DNA of 8,783 nt from Deltaproteobacteria bacterium (GTDB taxonomy: Bacteria; Desulfobacterota; Desulfarculia; Adiutricales; Adiutricaceae). The stretch covers positions 1 through 8,783 of the forward strand of contig JAIRZX010000609.1 of NCBI GenBank assembly GCA_031267005.1, in the 5' to 3' direction. The translations under genes were made by a program, and so were the position numbers. The notes below the pieces were generated by a model, which ran no database searches, was not told the DNA's origin, and was given only the letters and a program-made list of their open reading frames with translations. The number at the start of each line of letters is the position of its first letter. Within the stretch, counting starts at the first letter, position 1. Shown in pieces: positions 1 through 6,999 of the stretch.

Positions 1-1700
1 CCTTCGGGCGCGGAAGCCGCGAGGTCGCGGAGGCTGACGGGAACCTGGGCTACGCCATGCTGGGGGCCGGCGACGCGGCGGGGGGCCTCGAAAGCCTCTC
101 CCTGGCGCTGGCGCTCCTCGCGGCGGGTCCGGGACCGGAAAGCCGCGAGGAGCTCGCCGCAACGGCCCGCCTCGGCCTGGCCGGGAGGGAGGGAGGGAGG
201 GAGGCCGACGGCCCCGGGGGGGCCAAGGAACTCCTCGGCCCCGCGTTCAATGCGGACGGGAGGGTCCTGTGCCCGGCCCGTCCCCAGACGGCGGAGGCGG
301 CCGGCCGGCTGGCTGGCCGCAGCCCAATACGGCCTGGGCTAGTTCCGGGACGCGAAAGCCCTCCTGGCCCGCGTCCGCGAGGCCGACGCCCGCCAACTGG
401 GCCACGGGCACCCGTCCAGGCTCGCCTCGGCCGCGAAACTCGCCGCGGCGAGCCAGGCGCTGGGAGAACTCGCGGAGGCGAGGCGCCTTCTCGAGGGGGC
501 CAGCGAAGCTTCGGACATGACTGCGGGGGCCGGGCATCCCGACTCGCTCGCCTGCGGCAACCTCCTGGCCTCGGCCCTGTTCGGCACCGGCGAGCACAAC
601 GCCGCCCGCGAAACATTGGAGCGGACGCCCGCCGGCCGGGAGAGGATCCTGGGCCCGGAGCGCCGCGAGACGCTGGAGACGATGTCAACCCTCGCGCTCA
701 CGCCGGCCGAGCTGGGAGAGCCCTCGGCCGCGAAGGCGCTCCAGGAGCGGGCGCTCCCCCCGTTCGCCCGCGCGCTCGGGGCCGACCATCACGCGACCCT
801 GACGGCGGCGGCCAACCTGGCCTGGACCATTTCCCGGCTGGGCGACCGCGCCTTGGCGCGGGACGCCTGCCGGAAGCTGGCCGGCGCCAGTGCGAGGGCG
901 CAGGGGACGTTCCGCCCCGACGCGTTTAGGACGTTGAACGACCTGGCCGCGGCAATGACCGCGCTGGGGGGCGCCGCCGGGGGGAACGCGGTCTTGGCCG
1001 GGACCCTATCGGGCTCGGAGGCCGCCCTGGGCCCGGGCCATCCGTCCGCGCTCGCCGTCAAGGGCAACCTGGCCGTTTCCGCCTTCAAGCCGGGCGACCG
1101 CGAGACCGCCGTGAGGATCCACTCCGAGGTGCTGGAAGCGAGGAAGGCAGCGCTCGGCTAAGCGCTCCCGGACACTCTCCTGTCCGCCGCGAACGTTTCT
1201 TCAGCCCGCTTCGACGCGGGCGACTACCGGGGGCGGCCGAGGGTTACGCTTTCGTGCCGGAAGCCGCGACGAGGCTCTTCGGGCGGGACCACCCAATGGC
1301 CTCCGAGGCGGCCGACGGTCTGGACTGCTCGCTCGCCAAGGACGGTGGTTTCCCCTCCGGCTTCTTCTTCCTCAAGATATCCGCGGACTCCGCCCATAGG
1401 GCGCGCGCGACGCTCGCCTCGATGGACCGGCAGACGAGGCGAGGTTGCCAGGCTGCCGCGAAGCTCCGCTACATGAGGCTCTTCGACCTTCCCGTGAGGG
1501 AGGGCAGGACCTACGAGGCGCTCGCCGTCCTGGGGCTCTTGAAGAAGGGGGAGTTGAGCGTCCTTGCCCCCTCCTTCCGCCAATCGGGGCCGTTGAAACC
1601 GGGGATGCGGCGGAGGCGGCGTGGGGGGAAGGGCCAAGGGGATGCGGCGGAGGCGGCGTGGGGGGGAGGGCCAAGGGGATGCGGCGGAGGCGGCGTGTGA
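1..1700 (+). pseudogene. decayed TPR-repeat (TPR-CHAT type) gene, 5' end outside the window
   Basis: Conceptual translation gives consecutive about 42-residue TPR units of the kinesin-light-chain type (for example ALGPGHPSALAVKGNLAVSA near 1024-1083). They have to be read in three segments: frame 3 from the left edge to about 300, frame 1 from about 300 to 1228, and frame 3 again from about 1229 to the TGA at 1698. Two in-frame stops interrupt the middle segment: TAG at 340-342 (QYGLG*FRDAKALLAR) and TAA at 1159-1161, where LGPGHPDTL is expected but LG*ALPDTL is found. The tail (GFFFLKISADSAHRAR, then TYEALAVLGLLKKGELSVL) matches the pre-CHAT tail of the intact paralogue at 2357-5626 (SGIFLLKLSVSSAREAR, then PAEALQALGLLKDEELWSL), so the two genes are tandem paralogues. 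No CHAT domain follows; the frame runs into a 37-bp tandem repeat. Two frameshifts and two stops make a working product unlikely, though sequencing error in GC-rich tracts could explain some. Confidence 0.82.
183..204 (+). repeat. (GGGA)5 tetranucleotide repeat, G-quadruplex motif
   Basis: Five GGGA units followed by GG lie inside the first decayed TPR gene, encoding REGGRE. Five GGG runs separated by single A residues fit the most compact intramolecular G-quadruplex pattern. A tetranucleotide tract in a reading frame is also a classic slippage site, because each unit gained or lost changes the frame. The flanking TPR-like sequence reads in the same frame on both sides, so the present unit number is in register. 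Function is inferred only. Confidence 0.8.
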
Positions 1701-1730
1701 AGGATGGCCAACGGGATGCGGCGGAGGCGG
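1604..1730 (+). repeat. 37-bp tandem repeat, three units plus a partial fourth
   Basis: The segment GATGCGGCGGAGGCGG recurs at 1604, 1641, 1678 and 1715, an exact 37-bp period. Units 1 and 2 differ by a single base (GGGGGGAAGGG versus GGGGGGGAGGG). The second half of unit 3 is diverged, and only the first 16 bases of unit 4 remain. Since 37 is not a multiple of three, each unit shifts the reading frame. The array sits exactly where the decayed TPR gene loses its recognisable tail and contributes the GMRRRRRGGKGQG-like end of that frame. No unique spacers separate the units, so this is a minisatellite rather than a CRISPR array. Confidence 0.9.
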
Positions 1731-2022
1731 ACGGGTCAGACGCCCGGGCGGCGATAGCCCTCCCCTCCCTCGTGGGGCATTCTTCTTCGCGGGTGGCGGC
1801 TGGGTTCTCGCAGCGGAATCAGCATCGGCGGGCCGCCGGAAAGCCTTGATCCCGCCCGCCCGGGCATCCTGGCCGCGAAACGAGGCTTCGCCCGCCCGTA
1901 GCCGCGTCAGGGCCCGGAAAACCCCTTTCCCGGCGGGTCCAGCCTGACGACTCCCAGCGCGCCCCGGTAAGCGGCCATTGACCCCGGTCGCCGCAGGTAC
2001 GGCCGACGCGGCTTGGGGCGCC

Positions 2023-2050
2023 CGACGAAACAAGGCGAACCGCCTCGTCG
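2023..2050 (+). terminator. bulged GC hairpin upstream of the promoter
   Basis: CGACGA (2023-2028) pairs with TCGTCG (2045-2050), and an inner GGCG (2034-2037) pairs with CGCC (2041-2044) around the loop AAC, leaving a 5-nt bulge on the left side. It lies just before the -35 box of the TPR gene promoter, where it could end read-through from the decayed gene. There is no T tract, so intrinsic termination is doubtful. Confidence 0.25.
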
Positions 2051-2062
2051 CGTCCGGGGAGC

Positions 2063-2091
2063 TTGACGGCGGGCCGGGGCGTTAGGATAAT
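2063..2091 (+). promoter_or_regulatory. sigma70-type promoter for the large TPR gene
   Basis: The -35 box TTGACG (2063-2068) is followed by a 17-bp spacer and the -10 box GATAAT (2086-2091). Each box matches consensus at five of six positions with optimal spacing, which stands out in such GC-rich DNA. Transcription would begin near 2098, giving a leader of about 260 nt before the ATG at 2357. That leader carries the palindromes described separately. Confidence 0.6.
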
Positions 2092-2158
2092 AACCGCCTT
2101 GATGCCCGCCTATTCCGCGAGATCGACGCAAGCCCCTTCCCCTGCTGCGGCGGCTCAA

Positions 2159-2181
2159 GGCATGCCGGATCATTATGATCC
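2159..2181. promoter_or_regulatory. two abutting perfect palindromes in the leader
   Basis: GGCATGCC (2159-2166) is immediately followed by GGATCATTATGATCC (2167-2181), a palindrome with 7-bp arms around a single T. The pair sits about 60-80 nt downstream of the predicted transcription start of the TPR gene. Such symmetry fits a binding site for a dimeric regulator. The larger palindrome has a one-base loop and would form a poor RNA hairpin unless bases open. Its role is unknown. Confidence 0.45.
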
Positions 2182-2213
2182 AGACGCCCCTAGCCTTCCC
2201 GTTCTTTGCCGCA

Positions 2214-2254
2214 TTCGCTTCCTCCGCCGCTTCGCCTCCTCCGCCGTTTCGCCT
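2214..2254 (+). repeat. 17-bp direct repeat in the leader
   Basis: TTCGCTTCCTCCGCCGC at 2214 is repeated with two changes at 2231, and a partial third copy (TTCGCCT) starts at 2248, a 17-bp period. Further TTCGCC motifs follow near 2275. It is a pyrimidine-rich low-complexity stretch in the untranslated leader; no function can be assigned. Confidence 0.6.
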
Positions 2255-2356
2255 CACCCAACGACTTAACCGAATTCGCCGCCTGCACCGCTTCGCCGGC
2301 CCAGCCGCCTTCAGCGCATCGCCGGCTTCACCGGATCCACTCAGGAGCGAACTCCG

Positions 2357-5300
2357 ATGCCTGACCCACAAGCCTCCCCGCGCACTCCCCGCTCCGCTCT
2401 GCCCGCCCTCGCCCCGCTCGGGCTCGCGTTGATCCTTGCCTCGGCCCTCGCCTTCCAGCCGCCGTCTGCGGAAGCCGACTATGGACGGCCAGCCGACGAA
2501 ACGGGGGCGGCTCCCGATCCGGAGGGCGCACCGGATCGCGCCGCGGCTTACGGCCCCTGGCTCCCGGGTTGGGGCTTCGAGGCCATGGACCCCGCCCTGG
2601 AGGCCTTGAGGGCCCGCGCCGAGACCCTTTCGGCGATCCGCGGGCCTTCCGGGGGGAAAATGCCCGCGGGCGCGGAGGTGGCCGGGGTTGCCGCCGGGAG
2701 CGACGGCGCGGGGGGAGGCGTCCCTGCCCGGGAAGTCGGCGGGGGCGGCGGCGCGGACGACTCCGGCGCTCCACGCGCGGCCGGGGTAAAGGCGGACGCC
2801 CCCGCAGCTGAAGACGCCTGGCGGGAGCTTGCCTCCGGAGCGGCGGAGGCCTACGGGGCGGAGGATCCCAGAGCGCACGCGGCGAGGGCCCGCATGTACC
2901 GCATGAGGCTCGCGGGAGGCCGGGGCTCGGTCGTCGTCCCCGATCCGGCCGAGGCGGCGGCCGCGGCCCTGGAGAAGGCGTCGGGCCCGGACTCCGAGGA
3001 GGCGCTGTTCGCGCGGGAGACGGCTTTGAGGCTACGGACGGAGGCCGGCGACCCCGAGGGGGCTCTCGCTGGGCTGAAGGGCGCCAGTGGGAGAGCTGAA
3101 GGCGCGCTCGGGGCCGGGCACCCCCTTGCGCTTTCGGCGCGGAGGGCCCTGGCCCTCGCCATGTCCGCCGCGGGCGACCGGCTGGGAGCCTCCCCGGAGC
3201 TCGCGGGGGTAATGCGCTCGTGCCTCGCGTCCCCCGCCCCCGGATGCGCCGAGGCGGCCGGGGACGCCCGCGCGGTGGCGGCCGCCATGACCGCGGCGGG
3301 GGACCCGGAAGCTGCGGTCGCCCTGCTCGCGGACGCCGTCGCCTTCGCCCGCGGGGCCTTGGCCCCCGGGGATCCCGACGCGCTGGCGGCCATGCTCGAT
3401 TTCGGAAACGCGCTGGCGGCGGCGGGCGATCCGGACGGGGCGCAATACGCGCTCGAAGATGCGCTTTCGGCGTCGTCCGCCGCCCTGGGGCCCGGGCACG
3501 CCTACTCGCTCCAGGCCCGGGACTCGCTCGCCGCGGCCTTGCTCCGGAAAGGCGAACTCGGAAAGGCGAGGGATCTCATGCGGGAGCAGCTTTCCGCCCG
3601 CAGGGAGGCGCAGGGCCCCGGGCACCCCAGGACGCTCGCGGCCATCGGGAACCTCGCCTCCGTCACGGCGGCCTCGGGCGATTTGGAGGGGGCCGCCTCC
3701 CTTCTCCGGGAGGCGAGCGAGGGGGCGTCCGCCGCGCTGGGGGCCGGGCACCCTGACGCGCTGGGCTACGCCACCACCCTGGCCTCGGCCTTGAAGGCAC
3801 TGGGCCGGCCCGCCGCCTCGGCGGAGGTCCTCGTAGCGGCCCTGGACGCCGCCGGGGCCGAGGGCGGGGCGGGCGCTGGACACCCCAGGGCCGTCGAAGC
3901 CAGGGCCGCGCTCGCCGGGGCCCTTTCGCTCCTGGGCGACCGCGAGGGGGCGAGGGAGGCGCACGCCGAAACCCTCGAGCTGAGGACGTCACTGCTAGGC
4001 CCGGGGCACCCGGACACGCTGGACTCCCTCTCCGGGCTGGCCGGGGAACTCTGGGCGCTGGGGGATCTCGCAGGGGCGGCGGACGCGTACCGCGCGGCCG
4101 CCGAAGGCCGCTCCGATCTCTCGGGCTCCGGCGACCCCGAGGCCCTCCGGGCCTACGCGGACCTGGCGGCTGTCCAGGGTGCGCTGGGGGACGCCGACGC
4201 CCGGCGAAGGACGCTTTCGAAAATACTGAGGGACTCCGCCCCCCTGGGCCCCGGGCACCCCCTAGCCTTGGCAGCCAAGCTCGGCCTCGCCGCGGCGGCG
4301 GCCGAAGGGGGCGACAGCGCCCTGGCGGTTAAACTGTACGGGGAAGCCGCCCTGGCCGCCGGGGAAAGCCTCGGCCCCGGCAGCCCCGAAACCGTGGCTG
4401 CCGCTATCGGGCTCGCGGAGGCCGAACGCCGGTCCGGGGAGCGCGGGACGGCCAAGGCCGCGCTCGTCTCCGTTTTGGCCGACGCAACGGCCGAGAACGG
4501 CCCCGCCGCCCCGCCCTCCCAGGACGCCGCTGCGGCGCTGGGCGGCCTTCTCGCCGAGGGGGGGGACGCCGCGTCCGGGATATTCCTCTTGAAACTCTCC
4601 GTCTCCTCCGCCCGGGAAGCCCGCGACCCTTCCCCGCCTCCCGAAAAGGGCCCGGGCCGCGGCCACGTCCCGGAACGGGAGCGCCGCCTGCGGGAACTCG
4701 CGGCGCTACTCTCCGGCGAAGGGAGGCCCGCCGAGGCGCTCCAAGCGCTCGGGCTCTTGAAGGACGAGGAGCTGTGGAGCCTGCATCCTTCATGCCGGGC
4801 CCGCCGCGGGGGGACTGTGGCCGACCGCGGCCCGTCCGGAGGCTTGTCCGGCGGGGGCGAGGAAAGCGTGCGGGAAAGGACCGGGGAAGGCGGGGAAAGG
4901 GCCGCGGGGGGCGTGGCCGAAGGGGAAAGGGCCGCGGGGGGCGTGGCCGAAGGGGAAAGGGCCGCGGGAGGCGGGGCCGAAGGGGAAAGGGCCGCGGGAG
5001 GCGGGGCCGAAGAGGAAAGGCCGGAAAGAGCCGGGATTGAGGTGGGCGGCGACGGCGGGGGCTGCCAGCCGGGGCCGGGCGGGAAGTCTGAGGGTAACGA
5101 CGGCGGCGGGGCGAGCCTTTTTACGGGCACGCGGGACGAGGCGGCCTGGCAGGACTACGGGGCTGCGGGGAGCCTCCTGGCGGCCTTGACTGCCGAACGG
5201 GCGGAGCTTGCCGCAAAGGGCTCGGCGGGCGGCCTGTCCCCCTACGAAGCCATGCGCCTGGAGGCACTCCCGAGGCAGATAGCCGAGGCCAGGGCCGGCT

Positions 5301-5626
5301 TTGAGGACCTGCTCGGGAGATTAGGAGAACTTTCGGCAAAAGCCATAAGCGGGGACGGGGACGGGGACGGCGGCAGGGCCGGAGGCGGAGCTGAAGCTGA
5401 GGCCGGGGCCGGAGCTGAGGCCGGGGCCGGAGCTGAGGCCGGGGCCGGAGCTGAAAACGGAACCGGAGGCGGAGCTGGAGTTGCGGCAGGAGCCGGAACC
5501 GGAGAAGGAACCGGAGCCGATAAAGCGGAAGGAGCCGGAGAGCCGCTCTCGCAGTCCTCCTGGCCAGCGCGGAACCTTGCAAAGCTTCGGGAAACTCTCT
5601 CGGGGAAGGGGGGGCCGCGCTGGTGA
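2357..5626 (+). CDS. exported TPR-repeat protein, CHAT-family relative lacking its protease domain
   Basis: The 1089-residue product starts at ATG 2357, with AGGAG nine bases upstream. Residues 1-40 look like a Sec signal peptide: a basic start, a hydrophobic core LGLALILASALAF, and a likely cut after SAEA. Residues 41-145 are Gly/Ala-rich. TPR units of the kinesin-light-chain type run from about 150 to 735, with GHP-type turn motifs at about 251, 334, 376, 418, 460, 503, 546, 588, 629 and 671, a 41-43 residue period from 334 on. Residues 740-806 (SGIFLLKLSVSSAREAR to LGLLKDEELWSL) and 920-997 resemble the helical segment that precedes the CHAT protease domain in bacterial TPR-CHAT proteins. 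These two blocks are separated and followed by low-complexity repeats. The frame ends at LRETLSGKGGPRW, where a CHAT domain should begin. The protein probably acts in the periplasm or outside the cell as a binding scaffold. A catalytic role is unlikely without the His-Cys CHAT domain. Confidence 0.85.
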   Translation: MPDPQASPRTPRSALPALAPLGLALILASALAFQPPSAEADYGRPADETGAAPDPEGAPDRAAAYGPWLPGWGFEAMDPALEALRARAETLSAIRGPSGGKMPAGAEVAGVAAGSDGAGGGVPAREVGGGGGADDSGAPRAAGVKADAPAAEDAWRELASGAAEAYGAEDPRAHAARARMYRMRLAGGRGSVVVPDPAEAAAAALEKASGPDSEEALFARETALRLRTEAGDPEGALAGLKGASGRAEGALGAGHPLALSARRALALAMSAAGDRLGASPELAGVMRSCLASPAPGCAEAAGDARAVAAAMTAAGDPEAAVALLADAVAFARGALAPGDPDALAAMLDFGNALAAAGDPDGAQYALEDALSASSAALGPGHAYSLQARDSLAAALLRKGELGKARDLMREQLSARREAQGPGHPRTLAAIGNLASVTAASGDLEGAASLLREASEGASAALGAGHPDALGYATTLASALKALGRPAASAEVLVAALDAAGAEGGAGAGHPRAVEARAALAGALSLLGDREGAREAHAETLELRTSLLGPGHPDTLDSLSGLAGELWALGDLAGAADAYRAAAEGRSDLSGSGDPEALRAYADLAAVQGALGDADARRRTLSKILRDSAPLGPGHPLALAAKLGLAAAAAEGGDSALAVKLYGEAALAAGESLGPGSPETVAAAIGLAEAERRSGERGTAKAALVSVLADATAENGPAAPPSQDAAAALGGLLAEGGDAASGIFLLKLSVSSAREARDPSPPPEKGPGRGHVPERERRLRELAALLSGEGRPAEALQALGLLKDEELWSLHPSCRARRGGTVADRGPSGGLSGGGEESVRERTGEGGERAAGGVAEGERAAGGVAEGERAAGGGAEGERAAGGGAEEERPERAGIEVGGDGGGCQPGPGGKSEGNDGGGASLFTGTRDEAAWQDYGAAGSLLAALTAERAELAAKGSAGGLSPYEAMRLEALPRQIAEARAGFEDLLGRLGELSAKAISGDGDGDGGRAGGGAEAEAGAGAEAGAGAEAGAGAENGTGGGAGVAAGAGTGEGTGADKAEGAGEPLSQSSWPARNLAKLRETLSGKGGPRW
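4892..5011 (+). repeat. four in-frame 30-bp repeats (GERAAGGxAE)
   Basis: Four consecutive 30-bp units begin at 4892, 4922, 4952 and 4982, each encoding the decapeptide GERAAGGVAE or GERAAGGGAE, followed by the start of a fifth (EER). Units are nearly identical at DNA level, which points to recent expansion. They form a charged, flexible linker that splits the pre-CHAT helical region of the TPR protein. Because the unit is a multiple of three, changes in copy number keep the frame. Confidence 0.92.
5351..5449 (+). repeat. GGGGAC triplication and three 18-bp AEAGAG repeats
   Basis: GGGGAC is repeated three times at 5351-5368, encoding a GDGDGD run. An 18-bp unit (GCTGAGGCCGGGGCCGGA) is then repeated exactly three times at 5396-5449, encoding AEAGAG, with decayed copies on to about 5530. 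This second low-complexity linker lies directly before the truncated C-terminus of the TPR protein. Confidence 0.9.
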
Positions 5627-5670
5627 GCGCCTTGGCGACCGAAGACGTCCTACAGTTCCATGAAATATAG
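5608..5670 (+). other. G7 tract and -1 frame continuation into a CHAT-like strand
   Basis: Seven G residues (5608-5614) are phased as G GGG GGG relative to the TPR gene frame, the X XXY YYZ arrangement of a -1 slippery heptamer. In the zero frame only PRW and a TGA (5624-5626) follow. In the -1 frame the protein reads AALVSALATEDVLQFHEI before a TAG at 5668-5670. This resembles the first beta strands of CHAT domains, where a GPGAALxxxxxxED pattern is common. Either one G has been lost (eight would restore the frame) or ribosomes slip here. Beyond 5670 no frame resembles the rest of a CHAT domain. Confidence 0.5.
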
Positions 5671-6077
5671 TCTTTTATAACACTACACCATGGTTTTCTA
5701 CCGCGTAACTATCCAACTGCCCCGCGGCCCGGGACGGCCCCTCCTAACATGGCTGAAACAAGGGGTGCCCGCAGACGAAGCAGACGGCGCCCGCCGCGCC
5801 AGCCCGCGGGCCCGGCCTTCCCGCATGCTGCGTCCAGGCCTCCAGGCGCCGCCTCCGGCAGCGTCCGGGACCCTTGTAACATACCAGGTGCCCCCCTGAA
5901 GTCATTCAAAGGGGCCTCTCGGAAGGCGGCAAACATCTTCGGCACGAGAATTTAATTCAATTTTTGTGTGGCGATTTTGGTGCCTTTCAAAACAGAGAAT
6001 CTAATTAGGCGCTTTTATTATATAAACTTCAGGGTAGATGCAGGAAGACAGACAGACTAACCCTTTGAAAGATCTTG
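5671..6077. other. convergent intergenic region with an AT-rich island
   Basis: No reading frame here has a ribosome binding site or recognisable similarity. Positions 5690-5890 are GC-rich and anonymous. From about 5935 to 6070 the base composition drops sharply to AT-rich. This island contains a near-exact 12-bp direct repeat, GAGAATTTAATT (5946-5957) and GAGAATCTAATT (5995-6006), and a TTATATAA palindrome (6018-6025) that gives TATAAT on the minus strand without a convincing -35. It also contains the right arm of a 9-bp inverted repeat, TTCAAAGGG (5905-5913) with CCCTTTGAA (6061-6069). The region separates the plus-strand TPR gene from the minus-strand genes. Confidence 0.55.
5893..5914. 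terminator. stem-loop between convergent genes
   Basis: CCCCTGAA (5893-5900) can pair with TTCA (5905-5908) and GGGG (5911-5914), with a two-A bulge and the loop GTCA. It could serve as a terminator in the convergent gap, but no T tract follows on either strand, so the call is weak. Confidence 0.25.
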
Positions 6078-6847
6078 TCAGCTGCCAGACGTGGACAGAA
6101 ACTTTCCAGGGGAGAGCAGGCCAGCAACCGTCCGCGCGGCGGCGGTGACGGGACTGCGGCCGGCCCCGACGCCGCGCGGGCAGGCTCCGACCGCCTGTAC
6201 CGGCTCCCGGGGCTGCCAGGCGTACGCCAACGTGCCGCCCGGCACTCCCCTTGCAAGCTTCCGCAGGAACTCCTCTCCTCGAGCAGGGGAGCGCCCTCCG
6301 CGCACGGGCCCTCACCACCCGGGACCGGGCCCTAGTTCTCGGTCCCGATCGAGAGGCGCTCGGCCGTGCCCATGAAGAGCCCCCCGTCCTTCCCGAGGCT
6401 CCCTAGCGCCCCGGCCAGAGCCTTCCCAAGGCCCGGAGCCTCCTGGGCAGAGGCCCGCGCGACTTTTTCAGCCATGCCGCGCGCCCTGGCCTCCCCCGTG
6501 AAGCGCCCCGGTGCTCCGAGCAGAGGCATGCGAGCGTCGCGAGATCGTCGGGGAACCCAGCGGGGCAGCATTCCAGGGCCGAGGCGGGACGGCCGTCGGC
6601 GAGACTGGCACTGCCGGGAACCCGTCGGGGGCCGCACGCGCCGACGGCGGCCGGAAGGGGTATGTCCAGAGGCGGCCTTCCAGGCCTCCCCTCCGGAGTC
6701 GACGCGCCGACGGCAGAAGCTGCCGGCCATGTGCGCCGTGACCAGGACGTCAATGTCGCCGGGCAACCCTTCCCCCCCTGGACTTCCGGCGGCACCCGAT
6801 TGCGGAACCGGTATCGGAACGACCGAACCGCACGCTCTCCTTGCCGT
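6078..6847 (-). pseudogene. decayed, truncated copy of the two-halved helical protein gene
   Basis: This is a degenerate paralogue of the gene at 7000-8304. The leader GGTGCAGGAGGGTGACATG of the intact gene corresponds to GGTGCAGGCGGGGTAAAACG here, so the start ATG has become ACG (6847-6845) and the Shine-Dalgarno is damaged. Similarity then runs through IDVLVTAHMAGSFCRRRV (intact: KDVMVTAHLAGRFYRRCV), GFPDDLATLACL (AFQDELGTLAGL), LGKDGGLFMGTAERLS (LRTDGEFFRGTVESLS) and FLRKLARGVPGGTLAYA (LLSLAKTVPGGTVAVA). These blocks lie in different frames, needing at least three frameshifts, with an in-frame TAG at 6334-6332. Clear similarity ends near 6216 and a linker-like stretch follows to a stop at 6080-6078. 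The second half of the protein is absent. The copy is dead unless several assembly errors coincide. Confidence 0.8.
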
Positions 6848-6958
6848 TTTACCCCGCCTGCACCTTCAAATTCTGCTCAGGCCAGAAAGCCCTCTTCCTA
6901 TGCGGCGGGCCCGGGAGGCATGGCGCGCCGCGCGGGCGCAGGCCGCGGACAGGGCTCC

Positions 6959-6975
6959 CCGTCCGCCCCGGACGG
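6959..6975 (-). terminator. 7-bp perfect hairpin after the helical protein gene
   Basis: CCGTCCG (6959-6965) and CGGACGG (6969-6975) form a perfect stem with a three-base loop, about 25 bases past the stop codon of the minus-strand gene at 7000. Position fits a terminator or 3'-end-stabilising hairpin, but no T run follows in the direction of transcription. Confidence 0.4.
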
Positions 6976-6999
6976 CTCCCGGAAACCGAGCCAGCCCGG

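Larger units (their letters stand above)
1701..2356. other. non-coding interval upstream of the large TPR gene
   Basis: No reading frame here shows TPR, CHAT or other recognisable similarity or a convincing ribosome binding site. The stretch contains the end of the 37-bp array, an imperfect hairpin (2023-2050), a promoter (2063-2091), two abutting palindromes (2159-2181), a 17-bp repeat (2214-2254) and the Shine-Dalgarno sequence AGGAG at 2343-2347. Long open frames on both strands are what the GC content produces by chance. Confidence 0.6.

Noticed and set aside
1604..1730. CRISPR-like array of 37-bp units
   Set aside because: Units abut with no unique spacers and no cas genes are present; it is a tandem repeat.
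2162..2432. Small plus-strand frames in the leader (ATG 2162 and ATG 2175), the latter with a signal-like start MIQTPLAFPFFAAFASS
   Set aside because: Neither has a ribosome binding site, the second overlaps the TPR gene start out of frame, and the composition comes from the 17-bp pyrimidine repeat.
1907..2878. 323-residue minus-strand frame across the promoter and start of the TPR gene
   Set aside because: Arg/Gly-rich composition without domains, overlapping a well-supported promoter, signal peptide and gene start on the other strand.
4153..5130. 325-residue minus-strand frame opposite the TPR gene
   Set aside because: Pro/Ser-rich translation mirrors the repeat structure of the coding strand; no ribosome binding site or domain. 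It is a GC-driven antisense frame.
5690..5945. Short frames on both strands after the TPR gene (possible CHAT remnant)
   Set aside because: No frame shows CHAT-like strands or the conserved His and Cys regions, and start sites lack ribosome binding sequences.
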